A stretch of DNA of 64,000 nucleotides, taken from assembly GCA_029202525.1 (NCBI GenBank), contig CP119325.1:3136001-3200000 (forward strand), given 5' to 3'. Positions 7,318 through 16,989 of this stretch are shown here, in pieces (position 1 is the first letter of the stretch; each line of letters opens with the position of its first letter). The DNA comes from Candidatus Pseudomonas phytovorans (GTDB taxonomy: Bacteria; Pseudomonadota; Gammaproteobacteria; Pseudomonadales; Pseudomonadaceae). The notes beneath the pieces are model-generated. The model worked only from the letters and a program-made list of their open reading frames with translations, was not told the origin of the DNA and searched no databases. The translations under genes and the position numbers were made by a program.

Positions 7318-9923
7318 CCTTGAGCCCCCTGTCGGCCTACACCTGGTTCAGCGCGCGCGGTGCGCGGCTGCCGGTAGCCTGCCTGTTTACCCTCGGCGTA
7401 TGGCTGGCTTTCCTGCTCCTGCGCCTGGAGGCTCCCGCCTGGCAGGCACTGTTGGCCGAGCGCCAGCGGCTGTACCCGCAACTGGCGGGCAAGCGCCCGA
7501 GCCTGGGCGATCCGCTACGCCTGTTGATCCAGAGCTTGTGGCTGTTGCTGAGGCAGCAACCGGCCCAACGCCGACCGGGGTGCGCACGGCGCATCTGGGG
7601 CTCCCTGTGCGAGCCGTTGCGATACGCACGACAGATTGCCGGCCAGTACCGCAGCCTGTTGATCTGCAGGTTGCAGCAGGTACCTGCCCGCTACCGTGGC
7701 AGTGCTTTCAGGCAGGGAGCCTCGGCGCGCTTGCGCGGCTTGAGCGTGTTCGCCCGGCGCGCGTTCTACAGCGTGCTGACGCTGTGCGCGACCGGCCTTG
7801 CCCTGCTGTGTGTGACCGAGCCGTTCGGCTACCTGGCACAGCTGACGTTCATCGGCCTGCTGCTGGGCATTGCCATGCTGGTGCGGCACATGCCAGGGCG
7901 CTTTCCGACACTGATGCTGATCGTGCTGTCGACCATCATTTCCTGCCGTTACCTGTGGTGGCGTTACACTGCAACCCTGAACTGGAACGACACCACCGAC
8001 CTGGTGTGCGGGGTGATCCTGCTGGCGGCGGAAACCTATTCGTGGTTCGTGCTGATCCTCGGTTACATCCAGACCAGCTGGCCGTTGCAGCGCAAGCCGG
8101 CGAACCTGCCTGCCAACCCGCAGCACTGGCCGACCGTCGACCTGATGATCCCCACCTACAACGAAGACTTGTCGGTGGTGCGCACCACCGTACTGGCTGC
8201 CCTGGGCCTGGACTGGCCACGCGAATGCCTGCGCATCCATATCCTCGACGACGGCCGCCGCGACGCGTTCCGCGCATTCGCCGACGAGGTTGGGGTGGGT
8301 TACATCGTGCGGCCGGACAGCAAGCACGCCAAAGCCGGCAACCTCAACCATGCGCTGGGCGTGACCGACAGTGAGCTGATCGCCATTTTCGACTGCGACC
8401 ACGTGCCGGTGCGCTCTTTCCTGCAAATGACGGTGGGCTGGTTCCTCAAGGACCCCAAGCTGGCACTGGTGCAGACGCCGCACCATTTTTTCTCTCCCGA
8501 CCCCTTCGAGCGCAACCTGGGTTCGTTCCGTCGCCGCCCCAATGAAGGTGAGCTGTTCTACGGCCTGATCCAGGACGGTAATGACATGTGGAACGCGGCG
8601 TTCTTCTGCGGCTCGTGCGCAGTGCTGCGCCGCAGCGCGCTTGAAAGCATCGGTGGTTTTGCCGTGGAAACCGTCACCGAAGATGCTCACACCGCCTTGC
8701 GCATGCACCGCCAAGGTTGGTCATCGGCCTACCTGAGCATCCCGCAGGCGGCCGGCCTGGCGACCGAGAGCCTGTCGGCGCACATTGGCCAGCGCATTCG
8801 CTGGGCGCGCGGCATGGTGCAGATTTTCCGCACCGACAACCCCCTGTTTGGGCGAGGGCTAAGCCTGTTCCAGCGGGTGTGTTATGCCAATGCGATGCTG
8901 CACTTTCTGGCCGGCCTGCCGCGGCTGGTGTTCCTGACCGCACCGCTGGCGTTCCTGCTGCTGCATGCCTACATCATCTATGCACCGGCGTTGATGATCC
9001 TGTTGTACGTGTTGCCGCACATGATCCACGCCAGCCTCACCAACTCGCGCATGCAGGGCAAGTACCGGCAAACCTTCTGGGGAGAGGTGTACGAGACTGT
9101 GCTGGCCTGGTACATCGCCCGCCCGACCACGGTCGCACTGTTCGCGCCGAAGAAAGGCAGGTTCAACGTCACCGCCAAGGGCGGCTTGATGGAGCAGGAG
9201 CAGTTCGACTGGCATATCGCCCAGCCGTACCTGTGGCTCGCGGCACTCAACGTAGCCGGCCTGGGTTTTGCCGTGTGGCGCCTGTTCACGGGCCCAGCGG
9301 CAGAAATCGGCACGGTGATCGTCAGTTCGCTGTGGGTGATTTACAACCTGCTGATCATCGGCGCCGCGGTTGCCGTGGCCGCCGAAGTGCGCCAGGTGCG
9401 CCGCGCCCACCGGGTGCAGATGCGCCTGCCCGCGGGGTTGGTGCTGGCCAGCGGTCATGCCTACCCGTGCACCCTGGTCGATTACTCCGACGGCGGTGTT
9501 GGCCTGCAGCTGCACGACGGCCTTGCGCTGAAACCGGGGGCGCAGGTGCGCCTGCTGCTCAGCCGTGGCCAGCGTGAATTCGCCTTCCAGGCCTGTGTAA
9601 CCCGCACGGTCGGGCAGCACGTGGGCCTGGTGTTCCACGCGCTCAGCCAACAGCAGCGCATCGACCTGGTGCACTGCACCTTTGCCCGCGCCGATGCCTG
9701 GCTGGGGTGGGGGGAGCAGCAAGAGATCGAGCGCCCGCTGCGCAGCCTGGTCGAGGTGCTGAAGCTGGGCGGTGTCGGTTACCTGCGCCTGCTAGAGCAT
9801 CTACCGCCGTGGCTGCGGGCGTGGCTGCGCCCACTGCGCGCGCTGGCCCATTGGCTGGCCAGCTACTGGCCCCGCACACCGCGGGCTGCCCCTTCTTTGA
9901 ACCTTGTTGATCGAGACGCATGA
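7314..9923 (+). CDS. bcsA: Cellulose synthase catalytic subunit BcsA
   Basis: GTG start at 7314 inside the bcsQ stop, giving 869 residues, the usual BcsA size; the frame is open further upstream but that part lies within bcsQ. N-terminal helices are followed by a GT2 glycosyltransferase domain with DDG (about 310), FDCDH (about 358), TED (about 454) and QRIRW (about 492), then further membrane helices. The C-terminal PilZ domain has RRAHR (about 695) and DYSDGG (about 722), the c-di-GMP-binding signature. It polymerises UDP-glucose into beta-1,4-glucan and moves it through the inner membrane. Confidence 0.95.
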   Translation: MTLSPLSAYTWFSARGARLPVACLFTLGVWLAFLLLRLEAPAWQALLAERQRLYPQLAGKRPSLGDPLRLLIQSLWLLLRQQPAQRRPGCARRIWGSLCEPLRYARQIAGQYRSLLICRLQQVPARYRGSAFRQGASARLRGLSVFARRAFYSVLTLCATGLALLCVTEPFGYLAQLTFIGLLLGIAMLVRHMPGRFPTLMLIVLSTIISCRYLWWRYTATLNWNDTTDLVCGVILLAAETYSWFVLILGYIQTSWPLQRKPANLPANPQHWPTVDLMIPTYNEDLSVVRTTVLAALGLDWPRECLRIHILDDGRRDAFRAFADEVGVGYIVRPDSKHAKAGNLNHALGVTDSELIAIFDCDHVPVRSFLQMTVGWFLKDPKLALVQTPHHFFSPDPFERNLGSFRRRPNEGELFYGLIQDGNDMWNAAFFCGSCAVLRRSALESIGGFAVETVTEDAHTALRMHRQGWSSAYLSIPQAAGLATESLSAHIGQRIRWARGMVQIFRTDNPLFGRGLSLFQRVCYANAMLHFLAGLPRLVFLTAPLAFLLLHAYIIYAPALMILLYVLPHMIHASLTNSRMQGKYRQTFWGEVYETVLAWYIARPTTVALFAPKKGRFNVTAKGGLMEQEQFDWHIAQPYLWLAALNVAGLGFAVWRLFTGPAAEIGTVIVSSLWVIYNLLIIGAAVAVAAEVRQVRRAHRVQMRLPAGLVLASGHAYPCTLVDYSDGGVGLQLHDGLALKPGAQVRLLLSRGQREFAFQACVTRTVGQHVGLVFHALSQQQRIDLVHCTFARADAWLGWGEQQEIERPLRSLVEVLKLGGVGYLRLLEHLPPWLRAWLRPLRALAHWLASYWPRTPRAAPSLNLVDRDA

Positions 9924-12202
9924 TGACCGCTTATCCCGCGCGTATCTGGGGCCTGGCGGTGGCGCTGTTTGCCGCCTTGTCGCAGCCTGCTGCCGCCGCC
10001 TCTGTAGCGCCGCTCGCCGAGCCAGCCGTACCCACGGTACCGAACTGGCCGGTGATGAAAACCTTCGAACAGCTCGGGCATGCGTCCGACAGCCTGTTGC
10101 TGGGAGTGCGCAACAGTGAACACATCGAGTTCGGCGTGCGGCGCGACCGCCTGGCCACCGACGCCAGCCTGCAACTGGACTACACGCCTTCGCCAGCGCT
10201 GCTGCCGAACCTGTCGCACCTGCGCGTCTACCTCAATGACGAACTGATGGGCGTGGTGCCCGTGGAGAAGGACCAGCTTGGCCAGCGCGTGCGCCGCCAG
10301 CTGCCGCTGGACCCGAAGCTGCTCAGCGACTTCAACCGGGTTCGCCTGGAGTTTGTCGGGCACTACACCGACATCTGCGAAGACCCGGCGCACAGCGGCC
10401 TGTGGCTGAACCTCAATCGCAAGAGCCAGGTGCAACTGCACGAGCAGGCCCTGGCGCTGGATAACGACCTGGCGTACTTCCCACTACCGTTCTTCGATGC
10501 GCGTGATACCGGCAAGGTGGAATTGCCGGTGGTGTTCAGCGGCGTGCCGAGCCTGGGCGAGCAGCGTGCGGCAGCGATTCTGGCGTCGTACTTCGGCAGC
10601 CAGGCCGGCTGGCGCAAAGCAACCTTCCCGGTACTGTATAACCGCCTGCCGGTCCGCGCTGAAACGCCAAAGCCAAGCATCGTGTTAGCCACCAACGACC
10701 GCCGCCCGGCCTTCCTCGCCGACCTGCAGCAGTTCCCGCCGGTCGATGGCCCGGTGCTGCAGATGATCGACCACCCGGACGACCGCTGGAGCAAAGTGCT
10801 GCTGGTGCTGGGCCGCAATGACGACGACCTGGTCAAGGCTGCATCGGCGCTGGCGGTCGGCAACAACCTGTTCCGCGGCGCCCGGGTGAAGGTGGAGCAG
10901 ATGACGGCGTTGCAACCGCGTCAGCCCTACGATGCGCCCAACTGGACGCGCACCGATCGGCCGGTACGCTTCGCCGAGCTGCTGGACTACCCCGAGCAAC
11001 TGCAAGTCAGTGGCCTTCAACCGCGGCCAGTGACGCTGGAGCTGAACCTGCCGCCCGACCTGTTTGTCTGGCGTAACCAGGGCATCCCGCTGCGTACCCA
11101 GTATCGCTACACGGCGCCTGCAGTAACCGACGAATCACGCCTGAGTATCAGCGTCAACGATCAGTACATCACCAGCATGCCGCTGGTGGGTAAAGACCGG
11201 CGCAGCGGCACCCTCGAAGAAATGCGCCTGGCGGTGTTGTCTGGCGACAGCACGGCATTGACCGAAAAGTCACTGGTGCCGGCGCTGAAGATTGGCGACC
11301 GTAATCGCCTGCGTTTCGATTTCAGCTTTGCCAGCACCCTGGGCAGCGCCCAGCGCGACCGTTGCCAGACCTCCCTGCCGGTGGATGTGCGCGCAGCGAT
11401 CGATGAAAACTCCACCATCGACCTGTCCGGTTATCACCACTACATTGCCATGCCTGACCTGCGTGCATTTGCCCGCAGCGGTTTCCCGTTCAGCCGCATG
11501 GCCGACCTTTCCGAAACCCTGGTCATCATGCCGGCCAGACCCACGGCGATGCAGGTCGGCACTTTGCTCGACACCGTTGGCGGTGTAGCAGGGCAGGTCG
11601 GTTACCCGGCGCTGGGCCTGCAACTGGTGGATGACTGGAAGCGCGCCGCAGCGGCCGATGCCGATTTGCTGCTGATCGGCAGCCTGCCTGAGGCCCTGAG
11701 CGATGCACCCAACCTTGGCCTGCTGCTCAGTGCCCAGCGTGACTGGCTGCTGCAAGGCCGGAGCGCAGGGTTGCCGGGCAGCCAGCGCTTCGACACCGGG
11801 GCGGTGGCTGCAAGCAGCCGCGTGGCGGTGAGCGCGAAGGCGCCCATCGCGGCGATCACCGGGTTGAAATCGCCGTTCCACGAGCAGCGCAGCGTCGTCG
11901 CCCTGTTGGCCAGCAGCGACAGCGACTACAGCTTGCTGCGCGATACGCTCGGTGATGTGGGCAAGCTCGATGCGGTGGCCGGTTCGGTATCACTGGTGCG
12001 CACTAGCGGCGTTACCAGCCAGTTCGTCGGCGAGCATTACTTCGTCGGCGCATTGCCGTGGTGGCTGCTGTTGTGGTTCCACTTGTCCGAGCACCCCGTG
12101 CTGCTTGCGGCAATAGCGGCTGTTTGCGTGGTGCTGTTTGCCTTCCTGCTGTGGCGGGCACTGCGCTGGGCAGGCAAGCGTCGCCTGGGTGAGGCGGGGT
12201 GA
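9920..12202 (+). CDS. bcsB: Cellulose synthase periplasmic subunit BcsB
   Basis: 760 residues with a signal peptide (about 1-31, ending QPAAAA), two repeats of carbohydrate-binding-like and flavodoxin-like domains in the periplasm, and a C-terminal membrane anchor (about 710-745, LPWWLLLWFHLSEHPVLLAA). BcsB holds the emerging glucan and is essential for BcsA activity. Two adjacent ATGs (9920, 9923) are possible; the first overlaps the bcsA stop. The end overlaps bcsZ by four bases. Confidence 0.93.
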   Translation: MMTAYPARIWGLAVALFAALSQPAAAASVAPLAEPAVPTVPNWPVMKTFEQLGHASDSLLLGVRNSEHIEFGVRRDRLATDASLQLDYTPSPALLPNLSHLRVYLNDELMGVVPVEKDQLGQRVRRQLPLDPKLLSDFNRVRLEFVGHYTDICEDPAHSGLWLNLNRKSQVQLHEQALALDNDLAYFPLPFFDARDTGKVELPVVFSGVPSLGEQRAAAILASYFGSQAGWRKATFPVLYNRLPVRAETPKPSIVLATNDRRPAFLADLQQFPPVDGPVLQMIDHPDDRWSKVLLVLGRNDDDLVKAASALAVGNNLFRGARVKVEQMTALQPRQPYDAPNWTRTDRPVRFAELLDYPEQLQVSGLQPRPVTLELNLPPDLFVWRNQGIPLRTQYRYTAPAVTDESRLSISVNDQYITSMPLVGKDRRSGTLEEMRLAVLSGDSTALTEKSLVPALKIGDRNRLRFDFSFASTLGSAQRDRCQTSLPVDVRAAIDENSTIDLSGYHHYIAMPDLRAFARSGFPFSRMADLSETLVIMPARPTAMQVGTLLDTVGGVAGQVGYPALGLQLVDDWKRAAAADADLLLIGSLPEALSDAPNLGLLLSAQRDWLLQGRSAGLPGSQRFDTGAVAASSRVAVSAKAPIAAITGLKSPFHEQRSVVALLASSDSDYSLLRDTLGDVGKLDAVAGSVSLVRTSGVTSQFVGEHYFVGALPWWLLLWFHLSEHPVLLAAIAAVCVVLFAFLLWRALRWAGKRRLGEAG

Positions 12203-13317
12203 TGACGCGCCGATTGCTGGTGGGGCTGATCACCTTCGGCCTGCCTTTCTTCGCCAGTGCCGCGCCGGCCTGCCCATGGCCCGCCTGGGACCGCTTCAAG
12301 GCCGAGCTGGTCAGTGTAGACGGCCGGGTCATCGATCCGAGCGACCAGCGCTTGATCACTACCTCCGAGGGGCAGAGCTATGCGCTGTTCTTCGCTCTGG
12401 TAGGCAATGACCGGCAGGCCTTCGCGCAATTGCTGCGCTGGACCACCAACAACCTGGCCGAGGGTGACCTGGCCCGGCATCTTCCCGCTTGGCTGTGGGG
12501 CCGTAACAGCCAGCAGCAGTGGCAGGTGCTGGATGCCAACAACGCCAGCGACGCCGACCTGTGGATTGCCTACAGCCTGCTGGAAGCGGGGCGGTTGTGG
12601 GACGAATCGGCCTACACGCAACTGGGCCAGCGCCTGCTTTGGCGCATCGCGGCGCAAACCGTACGCAAGCTGCCAGGCCTGGGGGTGATGCTGCTGCCGG
12701 GCGACTACGGTTTCGAGGATGCCGGCGGCACACGCTTGAACCCCAGCTATCTGCCGGTGCAACTGTTCGACCGCTTCAGTCTGGTAGACCCATTGTGGGG
12801 CGAACTGGCGGCCAATACGCGGCGCTTGTGGCTGGCATCGTCCCCCAAGGGCTTCGCCCCGGACTGGTTGCTGTGGACCCCGGCCGGTGAGCTGGCAGCG
12901 GACCCACAGCACGGCAGTGCCGGTGATTACGATGCCATCCGGGTTTACCTGTGGGTTGGCATGCTGGCCAAGGACGCGCCTCAGCGTGCCGAGCTGGTGG
13001 CCCGCTATGCCCCGATGGCGGCATTGACCACACGTGACGGGCTGCCTCCAGAGCACATGGATGCGCGCAGTGGTGCGGCCAGTGGCCATGGCCCGGCAGG
13101 CTTTTCGGCGGCCTTGCTGCCTTTGCTGGCGGCTTCGCCCGAGCACGTGGCTGGCCTGGCGGCGCAGCGTCAGCGCTTGCTTGAGCAGCCGGTCGAGGCC
13201 AAAGCGTACTACAGCCAGGTGCTGGCGCTGTTTGGCCAGGGTTGGGACGAAGCCCGTTACCGTTTTGATCCGCATGGCCGCCTGTTGCCGGCCTGGAGCA
13301 CGCCATGCAGCGAATGA
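12199..13317 (+). CDS. bcsZ: Periplasmic endoglucanase BcsZ (GH8)
   Basis: 372 residues with a signal peptide (about 1-22, cleavage near ASA-AP) and a GH8 (alpha/alpha)6 barrel. The catalytic acid lies in TSEGQSYALFF (Glu57) and the likely base in GDYDAIRVYLW (Asp243/Asp245), matching the E. coli BcsZ pair. It cuts cellulose during synthesis and tunes polymer length. It overlaps bcsB by 4 and bcsC by 13 bases. Confidence 0.93.
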   Translation: MMTRRLLVGLITFGLPFFASAAPACPWPAWDRFKAELVSVDGRVIDPSDQRLITTSEGQSYALFFALVGNDRQAFAQLLRWTTNNLAEGDLARHLPAWLWGRNSQQQWQVLDANNASDADLWIAYSLLEAGRLWDESAYTQLGQRLLWRIAAQTVRKLPGLGVMLLPGDYGFEDAGGTRLNPSYLPVQLFDRFSLVDPLWGELAANTRRLWLASSPKGFAPDWLLWTPAGELAADPQHGSAGDYDAIRVYLWVGMLAKDAPQRAELVARYAPMAALTTRDGLPPEHMDARSGAASGHGPAGFSAALLPLLAASPEHVAGLAAQRQRLLEQPVEAKAYYSQVLALFGQGWDEARYRFDPHGRLLPAWSTPCSE

Positions 13318-16300
13318 TCAGCGTGCTGATGCTCGCGACGGTGGCTTGCCAGGCCGTCGCACAACCCAAGGATGCCGGGGAGCAGCGCCAATGGCTGCTG
13401 GACCAGGTGCGCCGGGGCGAGGCGCTGCACCGCGATGACCTGGTGCGTGATGCTCTGGGCCGCCTGCAACTGCTGGAACCGCGCAACCCGGATGTGTTGC
13501 TGGCGGCCTTGAGCCTGGCATTGCGCGAAAAGAACAGCACCGAGGCCGAACAGCTGAGTGCCAGGATCCATGCCTTGGCACCCGGTAGCTTGCAAGCGCG
13601 ACAGGCCGCGCAACTGCTCGCGTTGCAGCAGCCGCAGACTGTGCAGCGCTTGCAGCAGGCGCGCCTGCTGGCCGTTACCGGGCGCAATCAAGAGGCGCTG
13701 GCGGTGTATGAGCAGCTGTTCGCCGGCGAGCCGCCCAGCCTTGAGCTGGCCCTGGATTACTGGCGTGTGCGCGGCAACCTGCCAGGCCAGCGGCCTGAAG
13801 CGATCAGGCAGTTGCAGCGGCTGGACCAGCAGTACCCCGGCAGTGCGGGGCTGCGCCAGACCCTGGCCGGCTGGCTGTTCGCCGAAAAGCGTGACCGCGA
13901 AGCGCTGGCTCTGCTCGACCAGCTGTCGCGTGACCCCGGCGCACGGGATGCTGCCGCCCAGCGTGAGTTCGACTACCTGTCCGGGCAAGCAGTGAGCAGC
14001 GCCAGCGCGGCAGCCTGGCAAGCTTTCGTCCAGCGCTACCCGGCTTCGCCGCTGCTGGCACAGGCCAGCGCCAACCTGCAGCAGCAGCGCACGCTATTGG
14101 CTGACCCGGCCTGGCAGGCGGGCCAGCGGGGCAAGGCGTTGCTCGACAAGGGCCGTAATGGCGACGCCGAAGCGCAACTGCGTCGGGCTCTACGCCAGTA
14201 CCCGGAGGACGCCAGCCTGCACGGAGCCCTGGGCTACGCGCTGATGCGACAGGGGCGTTACGAGAACGCCAATGCAGCGTTCCGGGCGGCAAGTGACAAA
14301 GAACAGGACACCTACTGGATCAGCCAATGGAAGGATCTGGAGTCGTCCAGCCAGTATTGGGCGCAACTCGACAAAGCTGAGCGCGCCCTGCAGGCCAATG
14401 ACCTGCGAGGCGCCCGCGCACTGTACCTTCAGGCCCGCCAGCAACGCCCGAAAGATGAGTACGCCTTGCTCGGCCTGGCCGATGTTTCGCTGGCAGAGGG
14501 CGATGCGGTCGCTGCCGAGCGACAGTTCCTGCAAGTAAGGCGCATGGCGCCAGATAATGAGAGTGCCGTGCGTGGGCTGATGCGTGTGTACCAGGCGCAA
14601 TCGCCCGCCAAGGCGCAGGCGTACCTGGACAGCCTGCCGCCACGCCAGCAGGTGCAGTTCGCCAGCCTGCGCCGCAGCCTGGAGCTTGCACGTCTGCGCC
14701 AGCAGGGTGACCAGGCGCTGCAACGCGAAGACTGGGCGGCTGCCAGCCAGTTGCTGGCCCAGGCCACTGCCTTGGCCCCCGATGAGCCTTGGCTGGTCTA
14801 TCAGTTGGCCAGCAGCCTGCGCCACCAGGGCCGCACCGCCGAAGCTGACGCGGCATTCGCCAGGCTAGTGCAGCACCAGCCAGACGACCCGGCAACCCGC
14901 TATGCCCACGGCCTGTTCCTGGAGTCCAGTGACCGTGATGCCTTGGCCCTGGACAGCCTGGGCGCAGTGCCGCAGGCAACCTGGAGCGCTGACATGCGCG
15001 CGCTGCAGCAGCGCATCCAGCGGCGCATGACCCTGGCCTCGGCGCAGCAACTTCAGGCTCAAGGCCGGAGCGCAGAGGCGACAGCGGTGCTTGAAGCCAG
15101 CCTGGCGCGTGGCAAAGGCGAGCCCGACGACCTGATGCTGTTAGCGCAATGGGCAGCAGCGCGGGGTGAGCCTGACAAGGCGCGTGGGTATTACGAGCGT
15201 GTGCTGGCCATACAGCCCGGGCGACCCGAAGCACGCCTTGGCGTTATCGAAAGCGCGGTAGCTGAAGGCTACCCGGCAAAGGCCCGGCACATGATGACCG
15301 TGCAGGTGCCACAGTTGGCCGCCGATGACAGCACTGCCCAGCGGCGCCTGGCGGCAGTCTGGGTGGCCTTGGGCGAACATGACCAAGCAGCCAGGCTGTT
15401 CGACCGGATTGCAGCGCAGCAGCCCCGGCCTGATCCTCTATTGCGCCGTGACGCCGCCCGCCTGGTGGCGCAGGGCGACCCGCAACGGGCGCTGGACCTG
15501 TACGCAGCAGCAATGGCCGATGCGCAGCTGCTAGACCGTGCTGCAGCCTCGCCACGGGATGACCGTGCACTGACGTTGGCCAGCCGTGAGCAGGACGCCG
15601 ACGACTGGCTGGCGCGCAGCCTGCGCAGCGACGTCGATGCATTGTACCGCCAGCGCAATACCCATGTGACGCTGATGCATGATTACGGCTGGCGACAGGA
15701 CGATGGTACGCCAGGCACCTCCGAGCTCAGTACCCAGGCGACCCTGTTGCATGTCGATACCCCTTGGCAGGACGGTACTGCCTTTGCTCGCGTGGAGCGC
15801 ATCGGCATGGATGCAGGGTCGTTCGAGCAGAACGATCAGGGGCGCTACACCCCCGACTTCGGCAGCTGTCAGTTTGTTGGTCAGACCGCTGACGGAAAAT
15901 CGCTGCCCGCATGCACCGGTGGCTCGCAGACCGCTGACGGCAGCGTGCTGGCGCTGGGTTGGCAGGGCAGCCGCTGGGCGTTCGACCTGGGAACCACCCA
16001 GGGCTATGCGATCAACAACTGGCTGGGTGGCGCAACGCTCAACGGCGACCTTGGCCAGGTTGGCTGGTCGCTGACGGCGTCGCGGCGGCCCCTGAGCAAC
16101 TCACTGTTGTCATTCGCGGGGGCACGCGACCGCCCGACAGGCGTGCGTTGGGGCGGGGTCACAGCCAATGGCGCCACGCTTGGCCTGAGCTGGGACCAGG
16201 GTGGCGACAACGGGGTCTGGGCCAGCCTTGGGCATCATTGGCTGTATGGCGAGAACGTTGCCGACAACCAGCGCACACGGGCCATGGCAGGCTATTACCA

Positions 16301-16823
16301 CCGGGTAGTGGAAAGGGCCGACGAGCGGGTGCGTGTTGGCCTGACGTTGATGCACTGGCGCCATGACAAGGATCTGGGCGGCTACAGCTTGGGGCAGGGC
16401 GGTTACTACAGCCCACAGCGTTACTCGTCGGTAGGCGTGCCGGTCAGTTATGCCTGGCGCAACTACGACTGGTCGCTGTTGCTGGAAGGTTCGGTCAGTT
16501 GGTCCCAGGCCCACAGTGACAGCAGCCGGTTGTACCCGGACGCCCACATCAATCGCAAAGTGCTGGCGCAGTATGACGTTGATTCCAACATCGATGCCAT
16601 GAACGAAGCCAGCGACAGCAGCGGGTTGGGCTACCGCCTGCGCGGCCTGTTCGAACGGCGCCTGAGTGATCAGTGGGTACTGGGCGGCGGCTTCGACTGG
16701 CAGCACAGCGATGACTACGCGCCTAGCCATGGCATGGTCTACCTGCGCTATCTGTTCGAGCCGTGGCGGGGCAACCTGGCCTTGCCGGTCACGCCGCTGG
16801 AACCCTACAGCGAATGGCGGTGA
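13305..16823 (+). CDS. bcsC: Cellulose export outer-membrane protein BcsC
   Basis: 1172 residues: signal peptide (about 1-20), a long array of TPR helices through the periplasm up to about residue 770, and the C-terminal BcsC beta-barrel (from about 785, TLMHDYGWRQDDG, to the end). It guides cellulose through peptidoglycan and the outer membrane. It is the last gene of the operon, starts inside bcsZ, and is followed by a terminator hairpin. Confidence 0.92.
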   Translation: MQRMISVLMLATVACQAVAQPKDAGEQRQWLLDQVRRGEALHRDDLVRDALGRLQLLEPRNPDVLLAALSLALREKNSTEAEQLSARIHALAPGSLQARQAAQLLALQQPQTVQRLQQARLLAVTGRNQEALAVYEQLFAGEPPSLELALDYWRVRGNLPGQRPEAIRQLQRLDQQYPGSAGLRQTLAGWLFAEKRDREALALLDQLSRDPGARDAAAQREFDYLSGQAVSSASAAAWQAFVQRYPASPLLAQASANLQQQRTLLADPAWQAGQRGKALLDKGRNGDAEAQLRRALRQYPEDASLHGALGYALMRQGRYENANAAFRAASDKEQDTYWISQWKDLESSSQYWAQLDKAERALQANDLRGARALYLQARQQRPKDEYALLGLADVSLAEGDAVAAERQFLQVRRMAPDNESAVRGLMRVYQAQSPAKAQAYLDSLPPRQQVQFASLRRSLELARLRQQGDQALQREDWAAASQLLAQATALAPDEPWLVYQLASSLRHQGRTAEADAAFARLVQHQPDDPATRYAHGLFLESSDRDALALDSLGAVPQATWSADMRALQQRIQRRMTLASAQQLQAQGRSAEATAVLEASLARGKGEPDDLMLLAQWAAARGEPDKARGYYERVLAIQPGRPEARLGVIESAVAEGYPAKARHMMTVQVPQLAADDSTAQRRLAAVWVALGEHDQAARLFDRIAAQQPRPDPLLRRDAARLVAQGDPQRALDLYAAAMADAQLLDRAAASPRDDRALTLASREQDADDWLARSLRSDVDALYRQRNTHVTLMHDYGWRQDDGTPGTSELSTQATLLHVDTPWQDGTAFARVERIGMDAGSFEQNDQGRYTPDFGSCQFVGQTADGKSLPACTGGSQTADGSVLALGWQGSRWAFDLGTTQGYAINNWLGGATLNGDLGQVGWSLTASRRPLSNSLLSFAGARDRPTGVRWGGVTANGATLGLSWDQGGDNGVWASLGHHWLYGENVADNQRTRAMAGYYHRVVERADERVRVGLTLMHWRHDKDLGGYSLGQGGYYSPQRYSSVGVPVSYAWRNYDWSLLLEGSVSWSQAHSDSSRLYPDAHINRKVLAQYDVDSNIDAMNEASDSSGLGYRLRGLFERRLSDQWVLGGGFDWQHSDDYAPSHGMVYLRYLFEPWRGNLALPVTPLEPYSEWR

Positions 16824-16947
16824 TAGCAGTCGCCGTCCTTCGTGTGCATGCTGCAAGTTGTCGGCCATCTTGGCGTTGCGCGTTACCGGCTAGAGCAACT
16901 TTGCGTTGGGACGAAGGGCTTGAAGTGGTACACGACCTTGGCTAACG

Positions 16948-16983
16948 AAAAAGGCACTGGCGGTAAACGCTCAATGCCTTTTT
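16948..16983. terminator. Bidirectional rho-independent terminator between bcsC and TonB receptor gene
   Basis: A perfect 9-bp inverted repeat AAAAAGGCA / TGCCTTTTT (16948-16956 and 16975-16983) with an 18-nt loop that can form a further short stem. A-tract and T-tract flank the stem, so it can stop transcripts from both converging genes (bcsC ends 16823, receptor gene ends 16990). Confidence 0.75.
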
Positions 16984-16989
16984 GATGCC